A stretch of DNA of 64,000 nucleotides from JAGSPQ01 sp038206395 (GTDB lineage Bacteria > Myxococcota > Myxococcia > Myxococcales > Myxococcaceae), in contig JBBRAX010000005.1 of assembly GCA_038206395.1 (NCBI GenBank), forward strand, positions 124,001-188,000, in the 5' to 3' direction. Of this stretch, positions 27,601-36,356 are shown piece by piece. The notes beneath the pieces were generated by a model, which was given only the letters and a program-made list of their open reading frames with translations, was not told the origin of the DNA and ran no database searches. Made by a program: the position numbers and the translations under genes. Position 1 is the first letter of the stretch; each line of letters opens with the position of its first letter.

Positions 27601-28051
27601 CGACAGCAACCGCATCGCGCCCAGCACCACCACCACCTCGGCAAAGGGATCGCTTGCGATTCTCTGGGACGACCTGGATTCCAGTGACACCCAGCAGAAC
27701 AGCAACGTCTATTCGAAGCGGATGGCGCAGGGCGCCGACCCGGCCAACCCGGCCCCGCACTGGATCATCCAGTGGTCGCACTACACGCACTACGGCTTCC
27801 CGATTCCGACGATCGAAGACGACTTCAACTTCCAGGTGAAGCTCTTCGATGCCGGCACCATCGAGTTCCACTACGGCACGATGTTCAGTAGCCCGACGGT
27901 GCTGTGCACGGGGGTTCCCTGTGACTACGGCAGCGGCACTGGCGCCACCGTGTGGATCGAGATGCTCACCGGCGCAGCCGCGTTGCCGATCAGCATCGAC
28001 AAGCCCGGCATCAGCTCGAACACCGCCTACCGCTTCACCCCCAGGCCGTAA
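24665..28051 (+). CDS. Giant lipoprotein 1 with Ig-like repeats, nidogen-like and lamin-tail-like domains
   Basis: 1128 residues. The ATG at 24665 has the ribosome site AGGAG. Signal ALAALALLATAAC gives lipidation at Cys19. Residues about 30-500 consist of Ig-like beta-sandwiches of 90-100 residues, each opening with a pattern like FSADKSSVNAGESVKLSFKT. A nidogen-like segment follows (GYRFPFI...VGVNGFLAL...APFWDNLDLG...RRLIVQWN). A lamin-tail-like domain starts near 757 (VKVNEAMPV...YVELYNPSTEALDVSGLQL). A second nidogen-like segment ends the protein (LWDDLDS...WIIQWSHY...IEFHYG). First of three tandem paralogues and the most diverged. It is exported and probably surface-displayed; binding partners are unknown. 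Confidence 0.78.
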   Translation: MKASLRALAALALLATAACNSTRAGPPPPAPPSILSFSADKSSVNAGESVKLSFKTSDAKDVSLIDQSGLEIPVSGTVADGAAMVTPTKTSFYVLRVTGEGGKDSAFVQVAVNEGLKQVFLIAVPTEVSSGEPVELVWSALGGTNVTVKDSAGMTLASTESGTQTVQPEKTSTYTLRADGPTGMLTATARVTVRPTIKEFSASPAAARQGQKIKLAWRTAGADGVVVKENTFGELVRTTTDVAMGSYEFTVPTELGQSPDGGTLPDGGVFVSRPTPDNYPLHFTLTATSNSPVQVVSAALDSVVRDGPIINSFDVPSAVSENKPLTLVWDVSAYRVQVLLDGVPVFNSVPPAIASGSLTLPGLGAQTEITLVAYDYLGLKATSSKVVTVVKPPKVSTFTLPMTITTAGSSASAAWTTMNATLLVLRIKNGPAVFTTQTAVQVNAGTATVNPADTTTYVLEAYNAAGDVDALEKTVTVQTPATTSATPNPTAPNTPVLLSWDVSGLNPTEVIGIPSELVNVTANSPAFVDLELLPLANKVYFANRADGVATFTVPNGYRFPFITNSVGKFTVGVNGFLALAPTTGSTLINNVDFKAATGLPNVPLIAPFWDNLDLGSAGDVFWSLEGTAFPRRLIVQWNKVNAGSDTSSDLTFQVQLFETGEVRFIYKTLQDAASQFAQGQSATVGIFAGVGLFAGQHSFNAATLAPGQELTWFTQGLATGTSTIKVGNTNLSPGFFYKTAGGGYVYVSIPVRVFGPNSVKVNEAMPVADPGTAMGQYVELYNPSTEALDVSGLQLLANVTPVPGYVLPAGTLIPAKGFLVVGQSVDAAQNGDALVTLAYGSDVVLTPATDAVRLVIPGATPFEISKLSWATTVPGESVQSEVVLGTVTCTRTMKYGTTVMQLGTPGKVNESCFDYTVDPIPVSFTDISTSASVLVTGDATLGTLDITAAPFTYFKTPFTTLKASTNGFITFGTTNTSAADSNRIAPSTTTTSAKGSLAILWDDLDSSDTQQNSNVYSKRMAQGADPANPAPHWIIQWSHYTHYGFPIPTIEDDFNFQVKLFDAGTIEFHYGTMFSSPTVLCTGVPCDYGSGTGATVWIEMLTGAAALPISIDKPGISSNTAYRFTPRP

Positions 28052-28066
28052 GTGAGGACGACGACC

Positions 28067-31000
28067 ATGAACTTCAAGACCTTCAGCCTCGTCGCCGTCG
28101 CCGTACTCACCGGGTGCAACAACGAAACGAAGCTCGAGCCGCTTCCGCGCGCACCCACCATCTCGGCCTTCAAGGCGTCGATGACCGTCGCTCCGAAGGG
28201 CGGCAAGGTGATGCTCGAGTGGGCCACCGCCGACGCGGTGACTGTCGAGATCCACCAGGTCGGCACCGGCGCGTTGGCCGGCGTCGACAACAAGGGCACG
28301 GGCTCGGTCGAGGCCACCATCAAAGGCGACTCGCTCTTCGTGCTCTCGGCCATCAACTCGCGCGGCGCCAAAGCGACGGCGCTGGTCACGGTGGGCGTCG
28401 AAGGCGGCAGCGCGCAGGCGTCATTCTTCGCCCTGCCTTCGACGATTCCCGCTGGCGGAGCAGCCACCCTCGTGTGGAATGCCCCCGCAGCGAAGACCAT
28501 CACCATCACCCCCGCCGGCGGCACTGCGCTCGACCTGAAGATGCAGGGTGACCTCGGCTCGGTCGAAGTGAAGCCGGCCGCGACCACCGTCTACACGCTG
28601 AACGCCGACGGCACGACCAAGACGGTCACCGTCGCCGTCACCCAGGCGATCGCCAGCTTCACCGCCAGCAAGACGCTGGCGCTGCCGGGCGACACAATCA
28701 CGCTGACCTGGAAGACCTCGGGCGCTTCGAAGATCACCGTCACCACCCCGGGCAAGCCGGCGCTTGCGACGCAGACGGATCCGACAAAGACGGCCGACGG
28801 CTCGGTGATGGCTGTGCTGCCGAACCTGCCGCTGGGCTCCGTGGTGCCGTTCACCCTCGAAGTCGAAGGGGCCGGCACGGTGCAGAAGGTGGTCGTCGGC
28901 GTCACGCTCTCGAAGAACCCGCTCATCAAGACCTTCACTGCGCCCGAGTACGCGCGCGTGGGCTCGAAGTTCTCGCTGGCGTGGACGACAGAGAACGCCG
29001 ACCTCGTCGAGCTCTCGACGGGCGGCGTCGTCTTCTGGTCGTCGACCCTTCCGGGCCAGGCGACGTCGGGCAGCCTGCTGCTCGAGGCTCCCACCGCGGC
29101 GACCACCTACACCCTGACGGCGAAGAGCGCGCTGGGAGTCGGGGAGGTGACGAAGACGGTGTCGATCAACCCGGTGGGCGTGGTGTCGATCACCACCTTT
29201 ACGGCCACTCCCGCCGTCGTCCCGGCCGGGGGCAGCGCGGTCACCCTCACGTGGAACGTGCCCAGCGCGCGCCGGGTGCGAATCACCGGCAGTGACGGCC
29301 ACACCGTCGCCACCGCCACCGGCCCCACGGCCGAGACTGGCACCGCGATGGCTTTCCCGAACAAGGCAATCACCTACACCCTCGACGCCGACAACACGCT
29401 CGACGCTCCGGTGACGGCGACGCAGGCCGTGACGGTGACGGCGCCGACGCAGTTCGGCCCGGCGACGAACGCCCCGGTGTTCGCGGGCAACCCGGTGTCG
29501 ATCGACTGGACGGTGGGCGGCGGCTCGGCGCAGCTGGTCGGCTACCCGCACGCGGACTTCGTCGCGAACACCGCCTCGACGGGGTTCACCGACATCTCGG
29601 CCACGGGCAAGAAGCTTACGTTCGCCGCGGCTGCCAATGACGCGACGCTCACCTTCACCCCGCCTGACTTCGAGTCCTTTCTCTATGGCGCACGCGTGAC
29701 GGGTCCGGTGACTGTGTCGACCAACGGGTTCTTCGTGTTCGCCGCTTCGGCCGCGTCGCGGGCGACGACGCTCGCGCTTCCCAACACCACGATCGAACGC
29801 AACTTCGTCGCGCCGCTGTGGGCTGACCTGGCGCTGGGCCCGAACGGGCAGGTTTTCTGGCAGGTGCTCAACGAGGCACCCGAACGCACCCTGGTGGTGC
29901 AGTTCGACAGGGTGCAGCTGGTGTCGGAAGCGACCAGCGAGCTCACCTTCCAGGCGAAGGTGCACCAGACTGGCGTTGTCACCTTCGAATACAAGCAGAT
30001 CACCGCGATGACGCTGCCCACCGTCGTTCAGGGCGTGCAGGGCATCAGCGGCGGCCTCGCGGTCGCGGGCCTCGCCAACACCAGCTCGCTGACGCTCTAC
30101 GGCCCGAAGGTGGCGCCGCTTTCCGCGACCTTCCTCACTGCCGCTCCGGTCGGTGGCTTCATCAAGCTGGTCAACGGCTACCTGAAGGCCGAGTACGCGC
30201 CGCCGCAGTTCATCGGCCAGGGCTCGGTGAGCATCACCGAGGTGCTGTACCAGCCGAGCGCGGCCATCGCGACGACGGGTGAGTGGTTCGAAGTGAAGAA
30301 CAGCACCAGCCTCCCGCTGGATTTGAACGGTTGGACGATCGACTTCGGCGGCGGCCCGATGCACACCCTCACGACCGCCGTCAGCGTGCCTGCGAACGGC
30401 TCCATCGTGCTCGGCCAGTCGGCGGCCGGCCCGCTGAACGACAACGTGGCCACCCAGTACCAGTACGGCACCACCTTCTCGATGGCCGAACCGTCGGGCA
30501 GCGTGAAGTTGAGCACTGGCTCTTTCTCGGCGATCTCGTCGTGGAACTCGGCCACGGCGGACAACGGCGGTGAAGGCGTCAGCGTCGGCGTCGACACGGG
30601 GCTGTACCTGAAGAGCACGGACCTCTCGACCACGCCGCCGCACGGCTTGAGCTGCAGCAGCACCGTCAGCTTCGGCACGCAGACGCCGCAGCAGAAAGGC
30701 ACTCCGGGCACGTCGGGCAACTGCTTCGGTTACGCGGCGCAGTCGATTCCGGTTCGCTTCCACGACATCGCGGCCACGGCGACGGTGACCGTCACTGGCG
30801 ACAGCAACGTCGCCACCGTCGACCTCTCGTCCGCCCCTTTCCCCTACTTCGGCGGGCCGCGCACCTCGATGGTGGTGAGCTCGAACGGCTTCGTCGTCTT
30901 CAAGCCGACCACCGATTCGGGCACCGGAAACCGCACCTTGCCCAACATGACCAGCAGCATCTCGGGCACGCTGGCAATCTTCTGGGACGATCTCGACTCC

Positions 31001-31330
31001 AACGCCGCGACCCCCAACAGCAACGTCTACGCGAAGCGCATCGCTGCCAACGAAGACCCGAATACGCCTGCCGCGCACTGGCTCATCCAGTGGTCGCACT
31101 ACAGACATTGGCTCGTCGCCGACGACCTCAACTTCGAGATCATGCTCTTCGACGACGGGGCCATCGAGTACCACTACGGCTCGATGGTCAGCGGCTCGAC
31201 GCTCAACTACGGCAACGGCAACAGCGCCACCGTCTGGCTCGAGAACTACCTGAGCAACACGGCGATGGTGTTCGGCGTCAACCAGCCCGTCGTGGCGCCC
31301 TTCTCGGCCATCCGTTTCACCCCGAACTGA
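28067..31330 (+). CDS. Giant lipoprotein 2, paralogue of the flanking genes
   Basis: 1087 residues from the ATG at 28067, preferred over a GTG at 28052 because GAGG lies nine bases before it. Signal FSLVAVAVLTGC gives lipidation at about Cys14. Four or five Ig-like units fill residues 25-470, one with TLTWNVPSARRVRITGS. The nidogen-like segment lies at about 530-650 (VSTNGFFVFAA...PLWADLALG...RTLVVQFDRV). The lamin-tail-like domain starts near 720 (SITEVLYQP...EWFEVKNST...DLNGWTIDFGGG). A second nidogen-like segment closes the chain (AIFWDDLDSN...LIQWSHYRH...IEYHYGSM). It shares long stretches with gene 3. Its TGA overlaps the next ATG by one base. Confidence 0.78.
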   Translation: MNFKTFSLVAVAVLTGCNNETKLEPLPRAPTISAFKASMTVAPKGGKVMLEWATADAVTVEIHQVGTGALAGVDNKGTGSVEATIKGDSLFVLSAINSRGAKATALVTVGVEGGSAQASFFALPSTIPAGGAATLVWNAPAAKTITITPAGGTALDLKMQGDLGSVEVKPAATTVYTLNADGTTKTVTVAVTQAIASFTASKTLALPGDTITLTWKTSGASKITVTTPGKPALATQTDPTKTADGSVMAVLPNLPLGSVVPFTLEVEGAGTVQKVVVGVTLSKNPLIKTFTAPEYARVGSKFSLAWTTENADLVELSTGGVVFWSSTLPGQATSGSLLLEAPTAATTYTLTAKSALGVGEVTKTVSINPVGVVSITTFTATPAVVPAGGSAVTLTWNVPSARRVRITGSDGHTVATATGPTAETGTAMAFPNKAITYTLDADNTLDAPVTATQAVTVTAPTQFGPATNAPVFAGNPVSIDWTVGGGSAQLVGYPHADFVANTASTGFTDISATGKKLTFAAAANDATLTFTPPDFESFLYGARVTGPVTVSTNGFFVFAASAASRATTLALPNTTIERNFVAPLWADLALGPNGQVFWQVLNEAPERTLVVQFDRVQLVSEATSELTFQAKVHQTGVVTFEYKQITAMTLPTVVQGVQGISGGLAVAGLANTSSLTLYGPKVAPLSATFLTAAPVGGFIKLVNGYLKAEYAPPQFIGQGSVSITEVLYQPSAAIATTGEWFEVKNSTSLPLDLNGWTIDFGGGPMHTLTTAVSVPANGSIVLGQSAAGPLNDNVATQYQYGTTFSMAEPSGSVKLSTGSFSAISSWNSATADNGGEGVSVGVDTGLYLKSTDLSTTPPHGLSCSSTVSFGTQTPQQKGTPGTSGNCFGYAAQSIPVRFHDIAATATVTVTGDSNVATVDLSSAPFPYFGGPRTSMVVSSNGFVVFKPTTDSGTGNRTLPNMTSSISGTLAIFWDDLDSNAATPNSNVYAKRIAANEDPNTPAAHWLIQWSHYRHWLVADDLNFEIMLFDDGAIEYHYGSMVSGSTLNYGNGNSATVWLENYLSNTAMVFGVNQPVVAPFSAIRFTPN

Positions 31331-34300
31331 TGAACGCCCCCATGAAAAAGACCTTCATCCGTTCGATTGCGTTTCTGCTGGTGGCGGGCTGCACGACCAC
31401 CGTGAAGGAACAGCCGATTCCTGCCGCCGGCACCGTGGTGTCGTTCACCGCGACGCCGAAGGTGCTGGCGAATGCGGGCGCCAAAGCCACGCTGAGCTGG
31501 ACGACGAAAGACGCGACGGTAATCACGCTCGAGCAGGTCGGCGTCGGGCCGGTGGCGATCGACGGCAAAGCGGCGTCGAGCTCGGTGGAAGTGACGCTGA
31601 CCAAAGACGCGCTCTTCGTGCTGACGGCGCGCGGTGAAGGCGGCACGGACTCACGGACGACCAGCGTCGAAGTCAAGGGCGGCGCGACGGGCGTGGTGTT
31701 CGACGCAGTGCCGCGCGCGGTTCCTGCGGGCGGCTTCACGACGCTCGTCTGGAGCGCTCCTGGGGCGACGGCCGTCACCTTGAAGGAGGTCGGCGGCTCG
31801 GGGCTCGACCTGATGGGGCAGCTGACCTCGGGCTCGGTGCGCGTGGGCCCGCTGAAGTCGACCACCTACGAGCTGACCGTCGACGGCAAGGCACTGCCAG
31901 TGACGGTCGAAGTGGCAAGCGCGATCTTCAGCTTTGAGCTCTCGGGTACGGCGCCGGATCCGGGCGGAATGCTGACCCTCGCGTGGGAAACCAGCGGCGG
32001 CTCGAAGCTGACCATCACCCGCGAAGGCGTCACCGCCCCGCTGCTCACCGAGACTGACGCGATCAAGATTCTCTCGGGCACGGTCACCGACACGGTGCCG
32101 GCGTCGGCTCCGGTCGACGGCCTTCTTCACTACACGCTCGAGCTCCAGACAGGCGCAGTGAAGACGACCCAGAAGCTCACCGTACGCATCGGCGGCAGCG
32201 TCACCATCAACGCCTTCAACCTGCCGGCGTATGCGAAGGCGACGTCGACCTTCACGGTGAACTGGAACGTGACGGGCGCCGATCGCCTCGAGCTCTTCGT
32301 GAACGACGTGTCGACGTACCTCGCGCCCGACGCGGCGTCGGTGGCAGCGGGCAGCGTTCCGGTGCAGGCGAGCGCGAGTGGCACGGTGACAGTGCGACTG
32401 CGGGCGAGCAACGTGCGCGGCGCGGTGGCCGAGCAGCTGAAGTCCACCAGCGTGGTCGGCATCGCCAGCATCGCGACGTTCACGGCGACGCCATCGACGG
32501 TGGCAGCGGGCGGCACGGCGACGACGCTCGCGTGGAACGCCCCCAGCGCCCGCCGCGTCAAAATCACCGGCAGCACCGGCCACACGGTGAAGACGGTGTA
32601 CGGCCCGGCGGCCGAGGCAGGCAGCGTCGACGCGTACCCGAACGGCGCGGTCACCTACACGCTCGAAGCCGACAACACGATCGATGCGCCCGTCACGGCG
32701 ACGCAAGCGGTGACGGTCACCGTGCCAGCAGTCTTCGGGCCGGCAGCCGTGGCGCCAGTGTTCGCGGGCAACCCGGTGAACCTTGTTTGGACGGTTGGCA
32801 CCAGCGCGCTCGTCTACGGCGCGGCGCACACCGCGATTGCGACCCAGGCGGCCTCGTCGGGCTTCATCGACATCGCGACCACCGGCGCGCGCCTGCCATT
32901 CGCAGCGGGAGCGGACGACGCGGTGCTCACCTTTACCCCGCTGGACTTCGAGAGCTTCCTCTACGGCAACCGCGTCTCTGGCCCGGTGACGGTCTCGACC
33001 AACGGCTTCTTCGTCTTCGCCTCGACGGCGGCGACGCGGTCGGCGACGGTGGCGATTCCGAACGCGACCATCGAACGGAACTTCATCGCCCCGTTCTGGA
33101 CGAACCTCGAGCTGGGCCCGTCGGGCAAGGTGTTCTGGAAGATCGAAGGTGACGCGCCCGAGCGCGTGCTCGTGGTGCAGTTCGACCAGGTGCGAATCAA
33201 GGGCGACGCCTTCAGCGTGCTCACCTTCCAGGGCCGCGTGCACCAGACGGGCGTGGTCTCGTTTGAATACAAGACGCTCACCACCACCGCGGCGTCGACC
33301 CCCGTCATCGGCGTGCAGGGCGCGGTCTCTGGCCTCGCCGCCACCGGTGCAGCGTCGGCGGTCGGCCTCACCTTGTTCGGACCCGTGCCTTCGCCCGTCT
33401 CGGTGACGGCGACGACGGCGGGCCAGCTGGGCGGCTTCTTGAAGCTCGGCAGCGGCTACCTGAAGGCGCTGTACGTGCCGCCGACCTTCGTGAACGCAGG
33501 CGACGTACAGATTTCCGAGGTGCTGTACCAGCCGAACGCGGCGATCGACACGACTGGAGAGTGGTTCGAAGTGACGAACCGCGCGACGGGGCCGATTGAC
33601 CTGAACGGCTGGGTGATCGACTTCGCCGCGGGCTCGTCGCACACGATTTCGTCGTCCGTGGTGGTCGCGCCGGGTGCGGCGGTGGTGCTTGGGCAGTCGC
33701 CCAGCGGCGCGCTGAACGACGGCGTCGCCACGACGTACCAATACGGCACCACCTTCTCGATGCCGCAGCCGGCGGGCAGCCTCACCTTGAAGTTCGGCAC
33801 GTACGCCACGACGTCGACGTGGAACTCGGCGACGGCGAACAACGGCGGCGTGGGCGTCAGCGTCGGAGTGCAGAACGGCGACTTCATTCTCTCGACCGAC
33901 ACCACCACCACCGTCCCCCACCCGATTCGCTGCAGCAGCGGCGCAAGCTTCGGCACCCAGACGCCACAGCAACTCGGCACGCCGGGCACGGCCGGCAGCT
34001 GCTTCGGCTACGTGGTGCAGTCGATTCCGGTGAGCTACTCCGACATCACCACCACCGGAACGCTTCACACCACGGGCGACTCGGTGGTGCTGGCACTCGA
34101 CATCTCGGCCGCGCCGCTGACCTTCTTCGGCGCTGCGCAGACGTCGGTGGCGGTCAGCACGAACGGCTTCCTGCGCTTCAAGCCCTCGACAGACTCAGGC
34201 ACCACCAACCGCGTTCTGCCGAGCACGGCCGCGTCGGGTGGCTCGACGTTGGCGATCTTCTGGGACGACCTAGACTCCACCGGAGCGGCAGACAGCAACG

Positions 34301-34617
34301 TCTACGTGAAGCGCATTGCAGCGGGCGCTGACCCGGCGAACCCGGGGGCACATTGGATCTTCCAGTGGAGCCACTACGAGCGCTACGGCTTCCCTTCCCC
34401 CACCGGCGACGACCTGAACTTCCAGATCAAGTTCTTCGATACGGGCGTCATCGAGTACCACTACGCGGCGATGGTCAGCGGCACGACCAACAGCTACGCC
34501 AACGGCAACAACGCGACGGTGTGGCTCGAGAACGTGGCCGGCAACACGGCGCTGGTGCAGAGCGTGAACAAGCCGCTGGTGGTGCCGCAGTCGGCGTTCC
34601 GCTTCACGCCCAATTAG
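31330..34617 (+). CDS. Giant lipoprotein 3, paralogue of the flanking genes
   Basis: 1095 residues from the ATG at 31330, coupled to the previous stop (TGATG); an ATG at 31342 is a possible alternative. Signal FIRSIAFLLVAGC gives lipidation at about Cys21. Domain order equals that of gene 2: Ig-like units (one with TTLAWNAPSARRVKITGS), nidogen-like segment (VSTNGFFVFAS...PFWTNLELG...RVLVVQFDQV), lamin-tail-like domain from about 723 (QISEVLYQP...EWFEVTNRA...DLNGWVIDFAAG), and a terminal nidogen-like segment (AIFWDDLDST...IFQWSHYER...IEYHYAAM). Genes 2 and 3 are close enough to be a recent duplication. The 3' end overlaps recJ on the other strand by four bases. Confidence 0.78.
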   Translation: MNAPMKKTFIRSIAFLLVAGCTTTVKEQPIPAAGTVVSFTATPKVLANAGAKATLSWTTKDATVITLEQVGVGPVAIDGKAASSSVEVTLTKDALFVLTARGEGGTDSRTTSVEVKGGATGVVFDAVPRAVPAGGFTTLVWSAPGATAVTLKEVGGSGLDLMGQLTSGSVRVGPLKSTTYELTVDGKALPVTVEVASAIFSFELSGTAPDPGGMLTLAWETSGGSKLTITREGVTAPLLTETDAIKILSGTVTDTVPASAPVDGLLHYTLELQTGAVKTTQKLTVRIGGSVTINAFNLPAYAKATSTFTVNWNVTGADRLELFVNDVSTYLAPDAASVAAGSVPVQASASGTVTVRLRASNVRGAVAEQLKSTSVVGIASIATFTATPSTVAAGGTATTLAWNAPSARRVKITGSTGHTVKTVYGPAAEAGSVDAYPNGAVTYTLEADNTIDAPVTATQAVTVTVPAVFGPAAVAPVFAGNPVNLVWTVGTSALVYGAAHTAIATQAASSGFIDIATTGARLPFAAGADDAVLTFTPLDFESFLYGNRVSGPVTVSTNGFFVFASTAATRSATVAIPNATIERNFIAPFWTNLELGPSGKVFWKIEGDAPERVLVVQFDQVRIKGDAFSVLTFQGRVHQTGVVSFEYKTLTTTAASTPVIGVQGAVSGLAATGAASAVGLTLFGPVPSPVSVTATTAGQLGGFLKLGSGYLKALYVPPTFVNAGDVQISEVLYQPNAAIDTTGEWFEVTNRATGPIDLNGWVIDFAAGSSHTISSSVVVAPGAAVVLGQSPSGALNDGVATTYQYGTTFSMPQPAGSLTLKFGTYATTSTWNSATANNGGVGVSVGVQNGDFILSTDTTTTVPHPIRCSSGASFGTQTPQQLGTPGTAGSCFGYVVQSIPVSYSDITTTGTLHTTGDSVVLALDISAAPLTFFGAAQTSVAVSTNGFLRFKPSTDSGTTNRVLPSTAASGGSTLAIFWDDLDSTGAADSNVYVKRIAAGADPANPGAHWIFQWSHYERYGFPSPTGDDLNFQIKFFDTGVIEYHYAAMVSGTTNSYANGNNATVWLENVAGNTALVQSVNKPLVVPQSAFRFTPN

Positions 34618-36341
34618 CTGGAGGCCCGAAGGTCCTTCAGCTTCAGCTGCACCCGGCTGATGCCGCGGAACTCGTCGACGCTTATCTGGTAGGCCAAATC
34701 CACTGGGCCTTCTGTCAGCGAGACCTTGTCGGCCAGCCGGAAGCCAATCACATCGAGCTGCGGCGCTGCTTCCAACGAGAGCTTGAGGTGGCCCGGCTCA
34801 CCCGGCTGCTTCGAGGCGAGCAGCCGCGGAGACGCGACCAGAGATCTCGACGCCAGCACCGGCTCGGGGTTTCCCATGCCGAACGGAGCGAGCGTCGCCA
34901 GCGCCTCCACCGCCGCCTCGTCGACCTCGCCGACCCGAACGAAGGCGTCGATCTTGCACCGGCCCACCAGGTCTTCATCGGTGAGCCGCGCGTTCGCGAG
35001 CGCCTCGAAAGCGGCGACGAACACGGGCAGGTGCTCGGGCGCGATCGACAAGCCCGCCGCGTGCTTGTGCCCGCCGAAGCGGCTCAGGTGGGTGCTGCAT
35101 TCTTTGAGCGCGTCGTAGAGGTGGAAGCCCTCGATGCTGCGGGCCGACCCGCGCCCCACCCCGTCACGAATGCCGATCAACACCGCGGGCCGATGAAACC
35201 TCTCGACCATGCGCGAGGCGACGATGCCGACCACGCCAGGGTGCCAGTCGTCGGAGTAGAGGACGAGCCCCCGCGCGCCGCGGCCGACAGCTTCTTCGGC
35301 GCGCGCGATCGCTCCTTGCACCATCGATTTTTCGATCTGCTGCCGTTCGGCGTTCGCCGCGTCGAGCTGGCGGGCCAGGGGCAGCGCCTCTTCGTACGTG
35401 GCGGCGCACAACAACCGCAGCCCGATGGACGCGTCGTCGAGCCGGCCGGCGGCGTTGATGCGCGGCCCGAGCCGGAAGCCGACGTGACCTGAGGTAATCG
35501 TCTGGTCGCCCAGGTCGGCGACGTCTTTCAATGCGCGCACGCCCGGGCGGTGGCCAGCGGTCAGCTCGCGAAGGCCATGGCGCACCAGCAGCCGGTTGAC
35601 GCCGACCAGCGGCACCACGTCGGCGACGGTGGCGAGGGCGACGAGATCCATCAGCGACTTCAGGTTCGGCTCGGCGCGCCCTTCGAAGAAGCCCAGGGCC
35701 CGCAGGTGTTTGCGAAGGCCGATGCAGAGGTTGAAGGTGACGCCTGCCGCGCAGAGGAACTTCGTCGGGTAGCCACAGCCCGGCTGCAGCGGGTTCAGCA
35801 CCGCGACTGCGGGAGGCATCGTCTCGGGCACGGCGTGGTGATCGACGACGACGACATCGACGCCGCGCTGCATCGAGAGGCTGACCTCGGCGTGCGAGGT
35901 GATGCCGCAGTCGAGGGTGATGAGCAGCTTCGTGCCGTCGGCCGCGATCTTCTCGATCGCCGCCGAGTTGAGCCCGTAGCCCTCGCCCAGCCGGTGCGGA
36001 ATGTACGTCTCGACCGGGTGGCCGCACTGGCGCAGGAAGATCGACAACAGCGAGGTCGAGCTGACGCCGTCGACGTCGTAGTCGCCGTACAGCGTCGTCT
36101 TCTCTTTCTTCAGCACTGCCCGCGCGAGCCGGTTCACCGCCTCGGGCATCCCCTTCATCAGCAGCGGATCCGGCAGATCGGCCAGCGCATCCGAGAGGAA
36201 CCCCTTCGCTTTCTCTGGCGTGCCGTAGCCACGCTGCACCAGGACGCGAGCGGCCAGCGGGTGCACCTTCAGCTCGCTCACCAGCACGGCGGCCGCCGCG
36301 TCGATGTCGCCCTCGGGCAGGATCCATTTGAGACGCGCCAT
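34614..36341 (-). CDS. recJ: Single-stranded-DNA-specific exonuclease RecJ
   Basis: 575 residues, the usual size. The DHH phosphoesterase core has YGDYDVDGVSST near 85-96 (motif I), LDCGITSHAE (motif II) and VVVVDHHAVPE (motif III, DHH). The DHHA1 domain follows with RLGPRINAAGRLDDA and ends with SRFGGHKHAAG, the GGHxxAxG motif. A C-terminal OB-like domain completes it. RecJ is a 5'-3' exonuclease on single-stranded DNA that needs divalent metal and takes part in recombination repair and mismatch repair. The gene is convergent with the giant-lipoprotein cluster. Confidence 0.95.
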   Translation of the reverse strand: MARLKWILPEGDIDAAAAVLVSELKVHPLAARVLVQRGYGTPEKAKGFLSDALADLPDPLLMKGMPEAVNRLARAVLKKEKTTLYGDYDVDGVSSTSLLSIFLRQCGHPVETYIPHRLGEGYGLNSAAIEKIAADGTKLLITLDCGITSHAEVSLSMQRGVDVVVVDHHAVPETMPPAVAVLNPLQPGCGYPTKFLCAAGVTFNLCIGLRKHLRALGFFEGRAEPNLKSLMDLVALATVADVVPLVGVNRLLVRHGLRELTAGHRPGVRALKDVADLGDQTITSGHVGFRLGPRINAAGRLDDASIGLRLLCAATYEEALPLARQLDAANAERQQIEKSMVQGAIARAEEAVGRGARGLVLYSDDWHPGVVGIVASRMVERFHRPAVLIGIRDGVGRGSARSIEGFHLYDALKECSTHLSRFGGHKHAAGLSIAPEHLPVFVAAFEALANARLTDEDLVGRCKIDAFVRVGEVDEAAVEALATLAPFGMGNPEPVLASRSLVASPRLLASKQPGEPGHLKLSLEAAPQLDVIGFRLADKVSLTEGPVDLAYQISVDEFRGISRVQLKLKDLRASS

Positions 36342-36356
36342 TGGCCGCGGACCCTA

